The notes beneath the pieces were generated by a model that saw nothing but the letters and a program-made list of their open reading frames with translations, had not been told where the DNA came from and made no database searches. From NCBI RefSeq assembly GCF_015493435.1, contig NZ_WGDD01000057.1:1-64000 (forward strand): a stretch of 64,000 nt of DNA, written 5' to 3'. Both the position numbers and the translations under genes were made by a program. Positions 1 to 9,393 of the stretch are shown piece after piece (the first letter of the stretch is position 1; each line of letters starts with the position of its first letter). This DNA is from Sulfurovum sp. Lineage in GTDB: Bacteria; Campylobacterota; Campylobacteria; Campylobacterales; Sulfurovaceae.

Positions 1-288
1 ATCGCAAAAAAGAGAGATCATCCCCATCGGGATGCCATACATATAGCCGGATGGGTGAGCCTCTTTCTCATGCATGTCATCTGGCCGTTCCTCTGGATCT
101 GGGCTTATCTTTACAAGCCCGGTGAAGGCTGGGGACTTGAAACGGTCGAGCTCAAAGATTCAACCCTGTCACAGAAAGAGATAACAGAGCTTAAAGAAAG
201 ACTCGAAGCACTTGAAGCCAAACTTTCCGAGGCCTCTGAAGACACGACTGTCCCGCCAGAATCCGATACCCAAATGGAGGTGAAATAG
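1..288 (+). CDS. DUF3302 inner-membrane protein, 5' end cut off
   Basis: The frame is open from the first base of the window, so the gene begins outside it; the first in-window start-like codon (GTG at 55) lies inside the conserved part. Visible sequence begins IAKKRDHPHRDAIHIAGW, followed by a membrane segment ending in IWAYLYKPGEG, then an acidic coiled-coil tail. The HPHRDAI...WPFLWIWAYL pattern is typical of the small DUF3302 family (YiaW/YibI of E. coli), whose members are encoded directly before an HlyD-type adaptor. That is the arrangement here: the stop codon touches the ATG of the next gene. Inference: an inner-membrane accessory of the adaptor; biochemical function is not known. Confidence 0.8.
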   Translation: MAKKRDHPHRDAIHIAGWVSLFLMHVIWPFLWIWAYLYKPGEGWGLETVELKDSTLSQKEITELKERLEALEAKLSEASEDTTVPPESDTQMEVK

Positions 289-1245
289 ATGGAAACACTC
301 ATGATACTCACCTATGCCACTTTCTGCTGGATCATTTTTAAAGTTTTCAAGATACCGGTGAACAAGTGGTCTCTTACCACTGCCGTACTCGGCGGGATCA
401 TCATGCTTTCCGTCATTCTGATGGGCATGGCATACTACCATCCCGGTTCCAGAAGTGCAAGAAGCTATTTTCTCACCACACCTATCGTTTCAAATGTACG
501 GGGAAAAGTTGTTGAAGTAGTGGCACAACCCAATAAACTGGTACACAAAGGAGATGTCCTCATCAAGATCGATGAGACCCCGTTCAAAGCAGCACTCGCA
601 GACCTCGAAGCACAACTTGAATTTGCCAGGAAACGTTTGCAGGACACCATAGAACTCAGACGTGTCGCAGGCGGATCGAAATTTGATATCCACGAGTATG
701 AGAAACAGGTCGGTTCGCTTACTGCACGGGTTGAAAAAGCACAATTCGACCTTGACAGCTGCACCATAAAAGCGGCGACAGACGGTTATGTGACACAGGT
801 CAGGGTACGTCCGGGACAGATGGCTGTTCCTTTTCCGAGTTTTCCGGTACTCACTTTCGTCAATCTTGACTCCATTGCTTTCATTGCCGGATTCTCACAG
901 GAACCGTTGACCAATATCAAAAAAGGAAACCTTGCAGAAGTGATCTTCCCTGCCATACCGGGACGCTCCTTCCAGGCGCATGTCGTACGTGTATTGCCTA
1001 CCATGGCAGAAGGTGAGATCGCCCCTGACCGGAAAATGTTCTCTTTCAATACCCAGCTGCCTGCAGGACAAGTCCCGGTACAGATCAAGATCGATGACAA
1101 TATAAGTACCTATGACCTGCCGCTTGGAACAGATGCCGTCGTTGCAACCTACGATATGTCAAGTCCGTTCTGGTCACATGTTGCGATCATCCGTAAGATC
1201 CTTTTGCGTATGCAAAGCTGGCAGTATTTCCTGCGTTTCCATTAA
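289..1245 (+). CDS. HlyD-family periplasmic adaptor (YiaV/YibH-like)
   Basis: A 318-residue membrane-fusion protein. One N-terminal membrane anchor (about residues 25-47) is followed by a barrel-sandwich half (PIVSNVRGKVVEVVAQPN), an alpha-helical hairpin (about 100-160), the second half of the lipoyl-like domain (IKAATDGYVTQVRVRPGQ) and a beta-barrel. This is the order of HlyD/EmrA adaptors, which link an inner-membrane transporter to an outer-membrane channel. The ATG follows the DUF3302 stop without a gap, and an outer-membrane channel gene follows 19 bp later, so the three form an operon. No inner-membrane pump is visible in the window; it may lie upstream, or the DUF3302 protein may be the only inner-membrane partner. 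Substrate unknown. Confidence 0.88.
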   Translation: METLMILTYATFCWIIFKVFKIPVNKWSLTTAVLGGIIMLSVILMGMAYYHPGSRSARSYFLTTPIVSNVRGKVVEVVAQPNKLVHKGDVLIKIDETPFKAALADLEAQLEFARKRLQDTIELRRVAGGSKFDIHEYEKQVGSLTARVEKAQFDLDSCTIKAATDGYVTQVRVRPGQMAVPFPSFPVLTFVNLDSIAFIAGFSQEPLTNIKKGNLAEVIFPAIPGRSFQAHVVRVLPTMAEGEIAPDRKMFSFNTQLPAGQVPVQIKIDDNISTYDLPLGTDAVVATYDMSSPFWSHVAIIRKILLRMQSWQYFLRFH

Positions 1246-1264
1246 GAAAAAAAGGACAAAACAG

Positions 1265-2647
1265 ATGAAAAAAGTCATATTTTACAGTACATTTGCCCTC
1301 TTTTTTACTGGTTGTGCGCAAAATATTCCTACCCATAATGAAGCAGTCTCAGACATCAAAAAGGGCCCTCATGCCATCAAGCCGAGATCTGCTTTCGCAT
1401 CCCCTCATACCAATGGTGCGGTACAGGATAACTGGCTGAAAACTTTCCGTGATCCTAAACTCAACAAACTCGTCAGAGAGGGCGAGGCGCACAACCCCAA
1501 CCTGAAAGTAGCTGCCTTCAGAGTGGAAAGAGCCGCTGCCCTGACCAAACTGACAGAGTCAGAACTCAAACCCACGATTAATATAGCCGGATTCTATCAT
1601 GACAACAACAATGCCGGTGCCAACGAAGTCTCATTCGGCGGGCTTGGAACCAGTTGGGAACCGGATGTATGGGGCCGTGTAGGCAACCTTGTTTCGGCAG
1701 ATCAAGCATTGACACGGTCACAGATCGCCGATTATGAATTTGCCCGGCAGTCACTTGCCGCACAGATCGCAACAGTATGGTTCCAGCTTAATGCCAACAG
1801 CAAAATATATGAATTTAACAAAGAGATCGTCAAGATCCAGGAAAAAGGTCTCTTTGTCCTGAATAAACGTGAAGAGATCGGCCAGGGAAACAAACGTGAC
1901 GTGCATCTTTCCAAGGCGCTCGTTGCCTCGGCAGAAGACTCGGCACGTGCATCACTGGCGGCCAAAGAGCGTTCCCAGAGAGCACTGGAAGTACTCATAG
2001 GACGCTATCCCTCCGCCAGGATCACAGCAAAATATTTTTACAGAACACTGCCCAAGATCCCTTCCGGACTGCCGGCGCAAATACTCGAGCGCAGACCGGA
2101 CCTCATAGCGGCAGAAGAACGCGTAGCAGCAGCGTTCCACCAGAAAATATCTGCCAAACTGCTGCATCTGCCGAATGTCCGTTTAAAACTGGGTCTTGGG
2201 CCCAACAGTATCAACGACGCCATCACTTCTCTGACAGCGGGTATTTTTGCACCGCTTTACACCGGCGGAGCCATTGAAGCGCAAGTCGCTACAGCCACAG
2301 CAGAGCAGAAAGCGGCTATTGCTTCTTATGCCTGGACCGCCCTGCGCGCATTTCAGGAAGTTGAGGACAGGCTTGCAGCAGAAAAACATATGGCAGTGCG
2401 TTATACCTACATAAGTACTATGGTCAAAGAATACAAGACCGCCTATGATATGACCATTGAAAAATATCGCATCGGCGAAAGTACCGTACTGGATATCCTG
2501 GTCATTCAGGGAAAATGGATCAAAGCAGAGATCGCCAAACTGCAGATCGCCAAAGAACGTCTGATCAACCGTGTCAACCTTCATCTTGCATTGGGAGGGA
2601 GTTTCGATACCAGGCATGCAAACTACAAACTGAAGCAAAGGCAATAA
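1265..2647 (+). CDS. Outer-membrane efflux lipoprotein (TolC/NodT family)
   Basis: A 460-residue OEP-family channel. I place the start at ATG 1265 because it gives a standard lipoprotein signal (MKKVIFYSTFALFFTGC, lipobox FTGC with Cys17); the open frame runs further upstream but overlaps the adaptor gene. The two OEP repeats are visible, including the diagnostic ERRPDLIAAEERVAAA segment around residues 280-295 that marks NodT-type channels. Such proteins form trimeric outer-membrane ducts docking onto HlyD adaptors. It is translated after the adaptor in the same operon. Substrate cannot be read from sequence. Confidence 0.9.
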   Translation: MKKVIFYSTFALFFTGCAQNIPTHNEAVSDIKKGPHAIKPRSAFASPHTNGAVQDNWLKTFRDPKLNKLVREGEAHNPNLKVAAFRVERAAALTKLTESELKPTINIAGFYHDNNNAGANEVSFGGLGTSWEPDVWGRVGNLVSADQALTRSQIADYEFARQSLAAQIATVWFQLNANSKIYEFNKEIVKIQEKGLFVLNKREEIGQGNKRDVHLSKALVASAEDSARASLAAKERSQRALEVLIGRYPSARITAKYFYRTLPKIPSGLPAQILERRPDLIAAEERVAAAFHQKISAKLLHLPNVRLKLGLGPNSINDAITSLTAGIFAPLYTGGAIEAQVATATAEQKAAIASYAWTALRAFQEVEDRLAAEKHMAVRYTYISTMVKEYKTAYDMTIEKYRIGESTVLDILVIQGKWIKAEIAKLQIAKERLINRVNLHLALGGSFDTRHANYKLKQRQ

Positions 2648-2650
2648 AAA

Positions 2651-3892
2651 ATGCATGAACATCTTGTCTTTCTCGGCATAAGTCTTGTCGTTCTGGGCTA
2701 CGGGCTTTTTTCCAATCTTCTTGGAAAATACAATATTTCCGGTCCGATGGTCTTTACAGGTGTAGGGATACTGCTCTCCCCGCCTGTACTGGGAGGCACC
2801 CCTATTCATGCCAATGCAGAAGCCGTACAGATCATCGCAGAGATCACCCTGATACTCGTACTTTTCAGTGATTCTTCTGCCCTGAACCTCTCACAGCTCA
2901 AAGCAAACTGGCAGCTTCCTGCACGTCTGCTTTTTATTGCCATGCCCATCACGATTGTTATTGCAACACTCACAGGCATGTGGTTTTTTCCCCATGAATC
3001 ATTCCTCTACATCCTGCTGCTTGCACTCATACTGGCGCCGACGGATGCTGCACTGGGGAAGATCGTTGTCAGTGACAAGCGTATCCCTTCGGTCGTGCGA
3101 AACACCATCAATGTGGAGAGCGGGCTGAATGACGGTATCGTCTTTCCCGTGCTGCTTACCGTACTTGCCATGATCGTCTCCAACAGCAGTACGGCGGAAA
3201 GCGGCTGGCTCTCCTACATTGCCAGGCAAGTGATCATCGGTGCAGTTGCCGGCGGATTTGTGGGATGGGCAGGGGCAAGCATGATGATGCGGGCTATGAA
3301 AAAAGAATGGATGGAATATCAATACAGCAACCTCGCGCCCATCGCTCTGGCGGTCTTTTCCTTCTATGCCGCTGAATACTTGGGAGGCAACGGCTACATT
3401 GCCGCCTTCTTCTCCGGGCTTTTTCTGGGCAATACCAGTGAAATACTCCGTGAACATGTTGAAAGTTTTGCCGAAAGCGAAGGGGAATTTCTGGTGATGA
3501 TCTCATTTCTGATCTTTGGTTTGGTCTTCATCCCCCTCACGATTGACTACTGGAACCTCAAGGCACTTGCTTTTGCCCTTCTAAGTTTGACCGTGCTGCG
3601 TATGCTGCCGGTCATATTGGGATTCGGTTTCTCCAAAGTCGACTTTTCAACCCGTCTGTTTTACGGATGGTTCGGCCCGAGAGGGATCGCATCGATCCTC
3701 TATATCCTCGTAGCCGTCCATGAAATTGGAGATATTCAGGGACATGAAGAGATCTTCGGTGTCGCATCACTGACCATTTTCCTGAGTATTTTCCTGCATG
3801 GCTTCAGCGCACAACCTCTGGCTGTCGGCTATGCCAAAACCCATCCGATAGCCGAAGAGAAAAACGAAGATAACACACAGCCCCCGGCTTAG
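2651..3892 (+). CDS. Monovalent cation:proton antiporter, CPA1/NhaP-like
   Basis: A 413-residue polytopic membrane protein with about 12 hydrophobic segments. Typical CPA motifs are present: LAPTDAALGKIVVSD and NVESGLNDGIVFPVLL, the latter carrying the Glu-Ser-Gly-Leu-Asn-Asp core of the ion-binding site in NhaP/NHE-type exchangers. Expected role: exchange of Na+ or K+ for H+ across the inner membrane. The ATG is 3 bp after the efflux channel stop, so it is probably co-transcribed with it. Its stop codon overlaps, tail to tail, the stop codon of the convergent gene (TTAG, 3889-3892), leaving no room for a separate terminator. The cation preference is not determinable. Confidence 0.88.
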   Translation: MHEHLVFLGISLVVLGYGLFSNLLGKYNISGPMVFTGVGILLSPPVLGGTPIHANAEAVQIIAEITLILVLFSDSSALNLSQLKANWQLPARLLFIAMPITIVIATLTGMWFFPHESFLYILLLALILAPTDAALGKIVVSDKRIPSVVRNTINVESGLNDGIVFPVLLTVLAMIVSNSSTAESGWLSYIARQVIIGAVAGGFVGWAGASMMMRAMKKEWMEYQYSNLAPIALAVFSFYAAEYLGGNGYIAAFFSGLFLGNTSEILREHVESFAESEGEFLVMISFLIFGLVFIPLTIDYWNLKALAFALLSLTVLRMLPVILGFGFSKVDFSTRLFYGWFGPRGIASILYILVAVHEIGDIQGHEEIFGVASLTIFLSIFLHGFSAQPLAVGYAKTHPIAEEKNEDNTQPPA

Positions 3893-6012
3893 GTTTTTGT
3901 CAGCCTTTCACTGAAATGATCCATTCTGAAAGGAGTGCCTATAAGCTGTTCAAAACGGTATTTCGCCCGCAAAAAGGTAAAACGCGGTTCATTTTTATAG
4001 ATTTTAAACAGCTGTCGTATCATATTTTTACGGTGAAAATCTTCAAAATAAGCTCTTCTTTGTACTGACATCTTCCGCATTTCTCTTTTTTGGGCGCAAT
4101 CTTCCAGGCATTCACATCCATCTACTGCAAGAAACTTGTAGGCAGCCAATTCATAATAGAAAAGGTCACTGGTCTTGATCTTGTCATAGGCAGAATAGCG
4201 GATGATCTGTTTGAGTGCATCCAGAGGAATGATCAACCCATGCCAGAGCAATGTCGTATAGAATTTCACCACATAACTGACATTTTTGATCTTGTTGTGT
4301 TCAAGCAGTGTATGAAAATGTTCCCAAAGTTCCGACGTAACATAACGTGTTCTGAAACGTGCCACTTCTTTGGCAATCCGTCTATGTTCTTCGGGTGATT
4401 CGTTGACGAGCAGCTCCCACTCTCTTGCGAGCACATCTGTACGGTGCACCATTTTCAAAAAAGCGGTATCATCGTTTTTTATCTCGCTCAACTCTTCGGG
4501 GGTCAACTCATTGAGCTGCGTCAAAAGGTCTTTAAAAAGGGTAAGATTGGTCTCATAATTGACAAGAGCAAGCTCTTCTTTGCTCATGACACCATCCCCG
4601 GTATGGATCAGGCCAAGGCCGTACTGCTGTGCCAGCTGCTGGTAACGAAGAATCACAATGATCATCAACAGATTGGATTTGTAAATGCTTTCATCTGCCT
4701 TGAGCATTTCGTAAATGGCAAGATAACGGTTCAACGCTGTATGCACAAAACGGTAGATATCTTCGCTGTTGAAATAATTTCGGTGGTTAGCCAGACCATA
4801 ATGCATAAAAGCGCTCTGCATCAAAAAAAGTATTTGCAGCGTCGGATAGTTCTGCCTGTCTGCAATCTCTTCAAGTTCTGCAGCGATCTCATAAGACTCT
4901 TCCACATAGGCCTGTCTGGAAATTTCATGGTTCTTGAGCAGTGTTTCAAGTGCTTCACTTTTCTTCACATATGAAAGATAGGTCTGATATGCCGATGCAT
5001 CCAGCCGTTCCAATACACTTTTGACGAAAGTATATCCCTGTCGGTACCCTACATCGAAACGTGCCTGTTCGGTATCGACCTGTAAACGCTCGAATTGCAT
5101 TTCAAGGTTTTTCATTGTATCGGAAAGCAGGTTCCACTGTACAGCGATCTTCTCGCTCCGGCCTGCCCCTTTGGCTTGAATATTGTAACTGTTCCGGTGT
5201 TCCATCCCTGCCCAAAGGTTCTCGAACGCTGTATGCAGCTGTATCTCTATGTTGAAAAAATTCCGGAAACGGTCAAGAAGTTCCGTCTGGGACATAGCCG
5301 GGTCGAATATATCAAAAATATCATCTTCCGGCAGCCTGTTTTCCTCAAAATGCGTATCAAAACGCGGATAAAATCGGGTATGGTCACAGTGCAGTCCCCT
5401 GTATCCGCTTTTACGCTTGACACTGTAAAAACCATAGAGCAGATGGTCATCTGTTCGGTGTTCATAGTCAAAAAAGCTGTAAAGTGCCCGTGCCGCCCAC
5501 TCCCGTTCATAGGGACTTGAACAGATAAAGAGCATCCCTATGAGATCGTGCAGTGCTCCGCCTTTAAGAAATATTTTAAGCGGGTCCTCTAAAAGTAAGG
5601 GTTGACGCAGTCCCAGTTTAACCAGTTTTTTGATCACACTGTCTGTATATTTGTACCGTATCTTGATCGTTGTGATCCCCGAATGCTGAAGTACTGCGAT
5701 CTCTTTGTTCCCTGCTGTTTCTTCTTTAAGCGCCTTGAAATAGTGTATCAATCCTTCGGTAAATCTGGGCAGTATTCCCCGGGGTACTACACACCCCTTC
5801 CCCGCTATGACCTCATCGTCGATACCGACAAGACGGTAATAAACCTTCATGCACTCCAGGATCTTTTGTGTGAACGCATCTATTCCCTCTTCACCCAGAA
5901 CAGCTGATGCCCGTTGGTTGCGCATACTCTCTCTTATCACTGGTTCAAGACTATGAACCGGTCTGTATTCCGGAGTGGGTGTAAAATTGAATATTTCTAT
6001 GTATGAGTGCAT
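3889..6012 (-). CDS. Large protein with divergent RelA/SpoT synthetase-like domain
   Basis: A 707-residue protein. Residues about 110-280 contain the signature elements of the (p)ppGpp synthetase fold in order: KIRYKYTDSVIKKL (117-130, cf. the nucleotide-binding R-x-K...S segment), HDLIGM (155-160, with the Mg-binding Asp), KSGYRGLHCD (201-210, cf. NGYRSLH) and EIQLHT...WAGMEHRNSY (256-276, cf. EIQIRT...WA-EH--YK, with the catalytic Glu). Two usually conserved Arg positions differ: the GIR Arg is Leu161 and the QIRT Arg is His260. No HD hydrolase, TGS or ACT domain is seen. The remaining about 400 residues are mostly helical, with a Cys cluster (GCECLEDC) near the C-terminus. It has its own promoter (TATAAT 6046-6051) and an AGGA ribosome site. 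It could be an alarmone synthetase, a tRNA-modifying toxSAS-like enzyme, or inactive. Confidence 0.7.
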   Translation of the reverse strand: MHSYIEIFNFTPTPEYRPVHSLEPVIRESMRNQRASAVLGEEGIDAFTQKILECMKVYYRLVGIDDEVIAGKGCVVPRGILPRFTEGLIHYFKALKEETAGNKEIAVLQHSGITTIKIRYKYTDSVIKKLVKLGLRQPLLLEDPLKIFLKGGALHDLIGMLFICSSPYEREWAARALYSFFDYEHRTDDHLLYGFYSVKRKSGYRGLHCDHTRFYPRFDTHFEENRLPEDDIFDIFDPAMSQTELLDRFRNFFNIEIQLHTAFENLWAGMEHRNSYNIQAKGAGRSEKIAVQWNLLSDTMKNLEMQFERLQVDTEQARFDVGYRQGYTFVKSVLERLDASAYQTYLSYVKKSEALETLLKNHEISRQAYVEESYEIAAELEEIADRQNYPTLQILFLMQSAFMHYGLANHRNYFNSEDIYRFVHTALNRYLAIYEMLKADESIYKSNLLMIIVILRYQQLAQQYGLGLIHTGDGVMSKEELALVNYETNLTLFKDLLTQLNELTPEELSEIKNDDTAFLKMVHRTDVLAREWELLVNESPEEHRRIAKEVARFRTRYVTSELWEHFHTLLEHNKIKNVSYVVKFYTTLLWHGLIIPLDALKQIIRYSAYDKIKTSDLFYYELAAYKFLAVDGCECLEDCAQKREMRKMSVQRRAYFEDFHRKNMIRQLFKIYKNEPRFTFLRAKYRFEQLIGTPFRMDHFSERLTKT

Positions 6013-6045
6013 GGTTGTCCTAAAATAATACTTTTTGTGTGTGAC

Positions 6046-6051
6046 ATTATA
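6046..6051 (-). promoter_or_regulatory. -10 box for the RelA/SpoT-like gene
   Basis: A perfect TATAAT on the minus strand, about 34 bp before the ATG at 6012 and preceded by AAAAGG. No clear -35, which is usual for sigma-70 promoters in Campylobacterota. It lies back to back with the pta promoter. Confidence 0.55.
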
Positions 6052-6069
6052 CCTTTTGATGTTTTATGT

Positions 6070-6075
6070 TAAAAT
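6070..6075 (+). promoter_or_regulatory. -10 box for pta-ackA
   Basis: TAAAAT preceded by TGT (extended -10), about 32 bp before the chosen pta ATG. Divergent from the promoter of the RelA/SpoT-like gene, only about 20 bp away, so one regulator could act on both. Confidence 0.5.
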
Positions 6076-6106
6076 CTTATCACTGCCATGCATCAAAAGG
6101 ATCCGT

Positions 6107-8203
6107 ATGCCACATGCAAGTATTTATATCGCTTCCACAGAAGCACAGTCGGGAGCACTGGTTATTGCCATAGGTTTTATGGAAATGCTGAAAGGGCGCT
6201 ATACCAATGTCGCCTATTTCCGCCCTGTAGTTCCGGAGAAAAAAGAGGATGAAACACATATCGGTTTTATGCTTGAACACTTCGGCTTGAAAATTTCATA
6301 CGATGCCTGTGTCGGATTTACCGAACCGGAAATTGTTCAGGCATTTGCCGACAACAAAGAAGAGGCACTGATGGAAGTGCTCATTGACAAAGTGAACTGG
6401 CTGCAGCAAAATTACGATTTCGTCCTGATCGACGGTTATCCGCGCAACCGGTTTGCATCTACATTTGACTTTGACATCAATCTCAGGATCGCCAAAAACC
6501 TCGGAACGCTCTTTTGTCCTGTACTCAATGCAAAAGGGAAAGACAGCGAAGATATCATCAATGAGATACAGATTGTTTCAGAGACCATCAGCGCAGAGGG
6601 ATGTCGTGAACTCGCTGCCTTTGTAAACCGCTGTCATCCCGATACGATAGAAGCCGTGCGGCAAGATATCAATCGTTTAGAAGACAATCAGCAGGTCTAC
6701 CTGCTTCCTGAAGTAAAAGAGATCGATACCCCCACACTGAGACAGATAGCACAGGTTCTCAATGCAAAAACCGTACTGGGCGACGAAGAACAGTTCAATC
6801 ATCTTGTCACGGGAACCAAGATCGCCGCTATGGGTGTAGCCAATTACCTTACGCGCATCAAGGAAAACCATCTCATTGTCGTCCCTTCGGACAGAAACGA
6901 TATTATTATCGCTTCGCATCTCTCTTACGCAGCCAAGAACCATCCCAATATCGCAGGGATCATCCTCAGCGGCGGCATTCAAACGGATACGTGCATCATA
7001 GAGCTTATTAAAGATTTTCCGGAAGCACCCATTCCCATGCTTTCCGTTCAAAGTGACAGTTATGAAACAGCGATAGCTGTTGAGCAGATACAGGCAAGGA
7101 TCACACCGGAAGAGACACAGAAGATCATACAGGTCAAAGCACTTTTCGACACCCATGTGGATAAAGAGAAGATCGTCGAAGGATTTAAGGCATGCAGAAA
7201 CGACATTGTTACCCCTATGATGTTCGAATATCGTCTGTTTGAACAGGCACGCAGTGAGAAAAAAACGATTTTACTGCCCGAAAGTGAAGATGAACGCATT
7301 CTGAAAGCAGCTTCTATTCTGCTCCAAAGAGATATTGTCGATCTGATCCTCCTGGGAGAAGAAGAGGAGATCAAACACAGATGTGCACAGCTCAGGCTTG
7401 ATATTGCCAAGGCAAAGATCATCGACCCGGCACAGGGCGGACTGTCCGAAAAGTTTGCACAGCAGTTCTACGAACTCAGACGTACCAAGGGCCTCACCCT
7501 TCCGGCTGCCAGGGATGCCATGTCGCATCGTAACTATTTTGCCACGATGATGCTCTATAACCATATGGCAGACGGATTGGTATCCGGTGCTTCACACACG
7601 ACCGCAGACACTGTCCGCCCCGCTCTTCAGATCATCAAAACAACACCGGGCATTTCTATTGTCTCCAGTATCTTTTTTATGCTTCTCGATACCAAAGTAC
7701 TTGTGTATGGTGACTGTGCCGTCAATCTTGATCCTACGGCAGAAGAACTGGCACATATCGCCATCTCCTCTGCCGATACTGCTTCCCGATTCGGTATTGA
7801 ACCCAGAGTTGCTTTACTGTCCTACTCTACAGGCGATTCCGGCAGCGGTCCCGATGTAGAAAAAGTACGCAAAGCAACCAGACTGGCACAGAAACTGAGA
7901 CCTGACCTCCTCATAGAAGGCCCCATACAGTATGATGCCGCCATCGATATGAACGTTGCCAGAAAAAAGCTGCCTGACAGCAAAGTGGCAGGACATGCTA
8001 CGGTATTTGTATTCCCCGATCTCAACACAGGAAACAATACATACAAAGCGGTTCAGCGCTCTACCGGTGCCACGGCTATCGGACCGGTCCTTCAGGGCTT
8101 GAAACTTCCGGTAAATGATCTCAGCAGAGGCTGCCTTGTAGATGATATTGTCAATACGGTGGCAATTACTGCAATACAGGCACAGTACAGGGACAAAGCA
8201 TGA
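6107..8203 (+). CDS. pta: Phosphate acetyltransferase, long form
   Basis: A 698-residue enzyme converting acetyl-CoA and phosphate to acetyl phosphate and CoA. The N-terminal part is a P-loop-like/DRTGG region (residues 1 to about 370, starting MPHASIYIASTEAQSGAL); the C-terminal about 320 residues are the catalytic phosphotransacetylase domain, with MADGLVSGASHTTADTVRP and VALLSYSTGDSGSGPDVEKV. The length fits the long E. coli-type Pta. I choose ATG 6107 because AAAAGG lies just upstream and the protein then begins at the conserved domain; the open frame extends to 6035 without a good ribosome site. The stop overlaps the start of ackA (ATGA), a classic coupled pair for acetate formation or uptake. 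Confidence 0.96.
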   Translation: MPHASIYIASTEAQSGALVIAIGFMEMLKGRYTNVAYFRPVVPEKKEDETHIGFMLEHFGLKISYDACVGFTEPEIVQAFADNKEEALMEVLIDKVNWLQQNYDFVLIDGYPRNRFASTFDFDINLRIAKNLGTLFCPVLNAKGKDSEDIINEIQIVSETISAEGCRELAAFVNRCHPDTIEAVRQDINRLEDNQQVYLLPEVKEIDTPTLRQIAQVLNAKTVLGDEEQFNHLVTGTKIAAMGVANYLTRIKENHLIVVPSDRNDIIIASHLSYAAKNHPNIAGIILSGGIQTDTCIIELIKDFPEAPIPMLSVQSDSYETAIAVEQIQARITPEETQKIIQVKALFDTHVDKEKIVEGFKACRNDIVTPMMFEYRLFEQARSEKKTILLPESEDERILKAASILLQRDIVDLILLGEEEEIKHRCAQLRLDIAKAKIIDPAQGGLSEKFAQQFYELRRTKGLTLPAARDAMSHRNYFATMMLYNHMADGLVSGASHTTADTVRPALQIIKTTPGISIVSSIFFMLLDTKVLVYGDCAVNLDPTAEELAHIAISSADTASRFGIEPRVALLSYSTGDSGSGPDVEKVRKATRLAQKLRPDLLIEGPIQYDAAIDMNVARKKLPDSKVAGHATVFVFPDLNTGNNTYKAVQRSTGATAIGPVLQGLKLPVNDLSRGCLVDDIVNTVAITAIQAQYRDKA

Positions 8204-9390
8204 AAATTCTTGTGCTCAACTCAGGAAGCTCTTCACTGAAATGTCAATATTTTGTCAATGAAAAAAGTATTGCTTCTGTCACTATTGAACGTATCGGCGA
8301 GAAAGAAAGTTACATGACACTGCATTTCAAGGGTCCACCGGTAAAACATACGATAGCCGTCAAAGACCATCATCATGCTATTGTCACACTTTTTGAACGT
8401 CTGAAAAATACCCGGATCATTTCGGATATTGGCGAATTGGATGCTGTGGGGCACCGTGTGGTCCATGGCGGTCCGCATTTTAGTCAGCCTGTGCGCATTA
8501 CCGGTACAGTCATTGAAACCATACGCTCCCTGATACCTCTTGCTCCGCTTCACAATCCGGCCAACCTCGAAGGTATCGAAGTCATTGCCGCACTTTATCC
8601 TGACCTTATCCAGGTTGCTGTCTTCGACACTGCTTTTCACCAGACGATGCCGGACTGTACTGCCTACTATCCTCTTCCCTATCATTTATTCGAGTCGGCA
8701 TCCGTGCGCCGTTACGGTTTCCATGGTACATCTCACGCGTATGTTGCTAAGGAGGCATCCAAAATACTGCATAAACCCCTGAAAGAGTTGAACCTTATTA
8801 CACTGCATCTTGGGAACGGCGCCAGTGCTGCTGCTATCAAAAACGGAATCAGCATTGATACTTCCATGGGTCTGACACCGCTTGAGGGATTAATGATGGG
8901 TACGCGCTCAGGCGACATAGATCCGGCGATCACACCTTACCTCATGCATCAGCTGCATATGACGGCTGAAGAAGTAGACACCATGTTCAACAAAGAAAGC
9001 GGGCTCAAAGGTATCTGCGGAACCAACGATATGCGTGAAGTCATTTCTCATACGGAACAGGGAGATGAAAAGAGCAGGCTTGCCGTAGAAATGTATGCCT
9101 ACCGTATTAAAAAGTATATCGGTGCCTATGCTGCTGCACTGGGAAGGGTGGATGCCATCGTTTTTACCGGCGGTATTGGAGAACATGCATCCAAAATACG
9201 TACACTGGCCTGTGAAGGTTTGGAAAATATATTCGGTATATCTGTTGATGAAGGGAAAAACAGTCTGAACGATCCTGCGATCCAGCAGAAGGACAGCAAG
9301 GTCGCACTCCTGGTGATCACTACCAATGAAGAACTGGAGATCACCAGACAGACCCAGGAGGTCGTCATACATTCTAAAGGGAACCTCTAA
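8200..9390 (+). CDS. ackA: Acetate kinase
   Basis: A 396-residue kinase interconverting acetyl phosphate + ADP and acetate + ATP. All family hallmarks are seen: MKILVLNSGSSSLK at the N-terminus, AVFDTAFHQTMP, RRYGFHGTSHAYV, GNGASAAAI and VFTGGIGEHA. The ATG overlaps the pta stop by 4 bp, so translation is coupled. The stop lies 3 bp from the stop of convergent bamA; the junction carries the short palindrome TCTAAAGTTTAGA and no T-rich terminator. Confidence 0.97.
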   Translation: MKILVLNSGSSSLKCQYFVNEKSIASVTIERIGEKESYMTLHFKGPPVKHTIAVKDHHHAIVTLFERLKNTRIISDIGELDAVGHRVVHGGPHFSQPVRITGTVIETIRSLIPLAPLHNPANLEGIEVIAALYPDLIQVAVFDTAFHQTMPDCTAYYPLPYHLFESASVRRYGFHGTSHAYVAKEASKILHKPLKELNLITLHLGNGASAAAIKNGISIDTSMGLTPLEGLMMGTRSGDIDPAITPYLMHQLHMTAEEVDTMFNKESGLKGICGTNDMREVISHTEQGDEKSRLAVEMYAYRIKKYIGAYAAALGRVDAIVFTGGIGEHASKIRTLACEGLENIFGISVDEGKNSLNDPAIQQKDSKVALLVITTNEELEITRQTQEVVIHSKGNL

Positions 9391-9393
9391 AGT

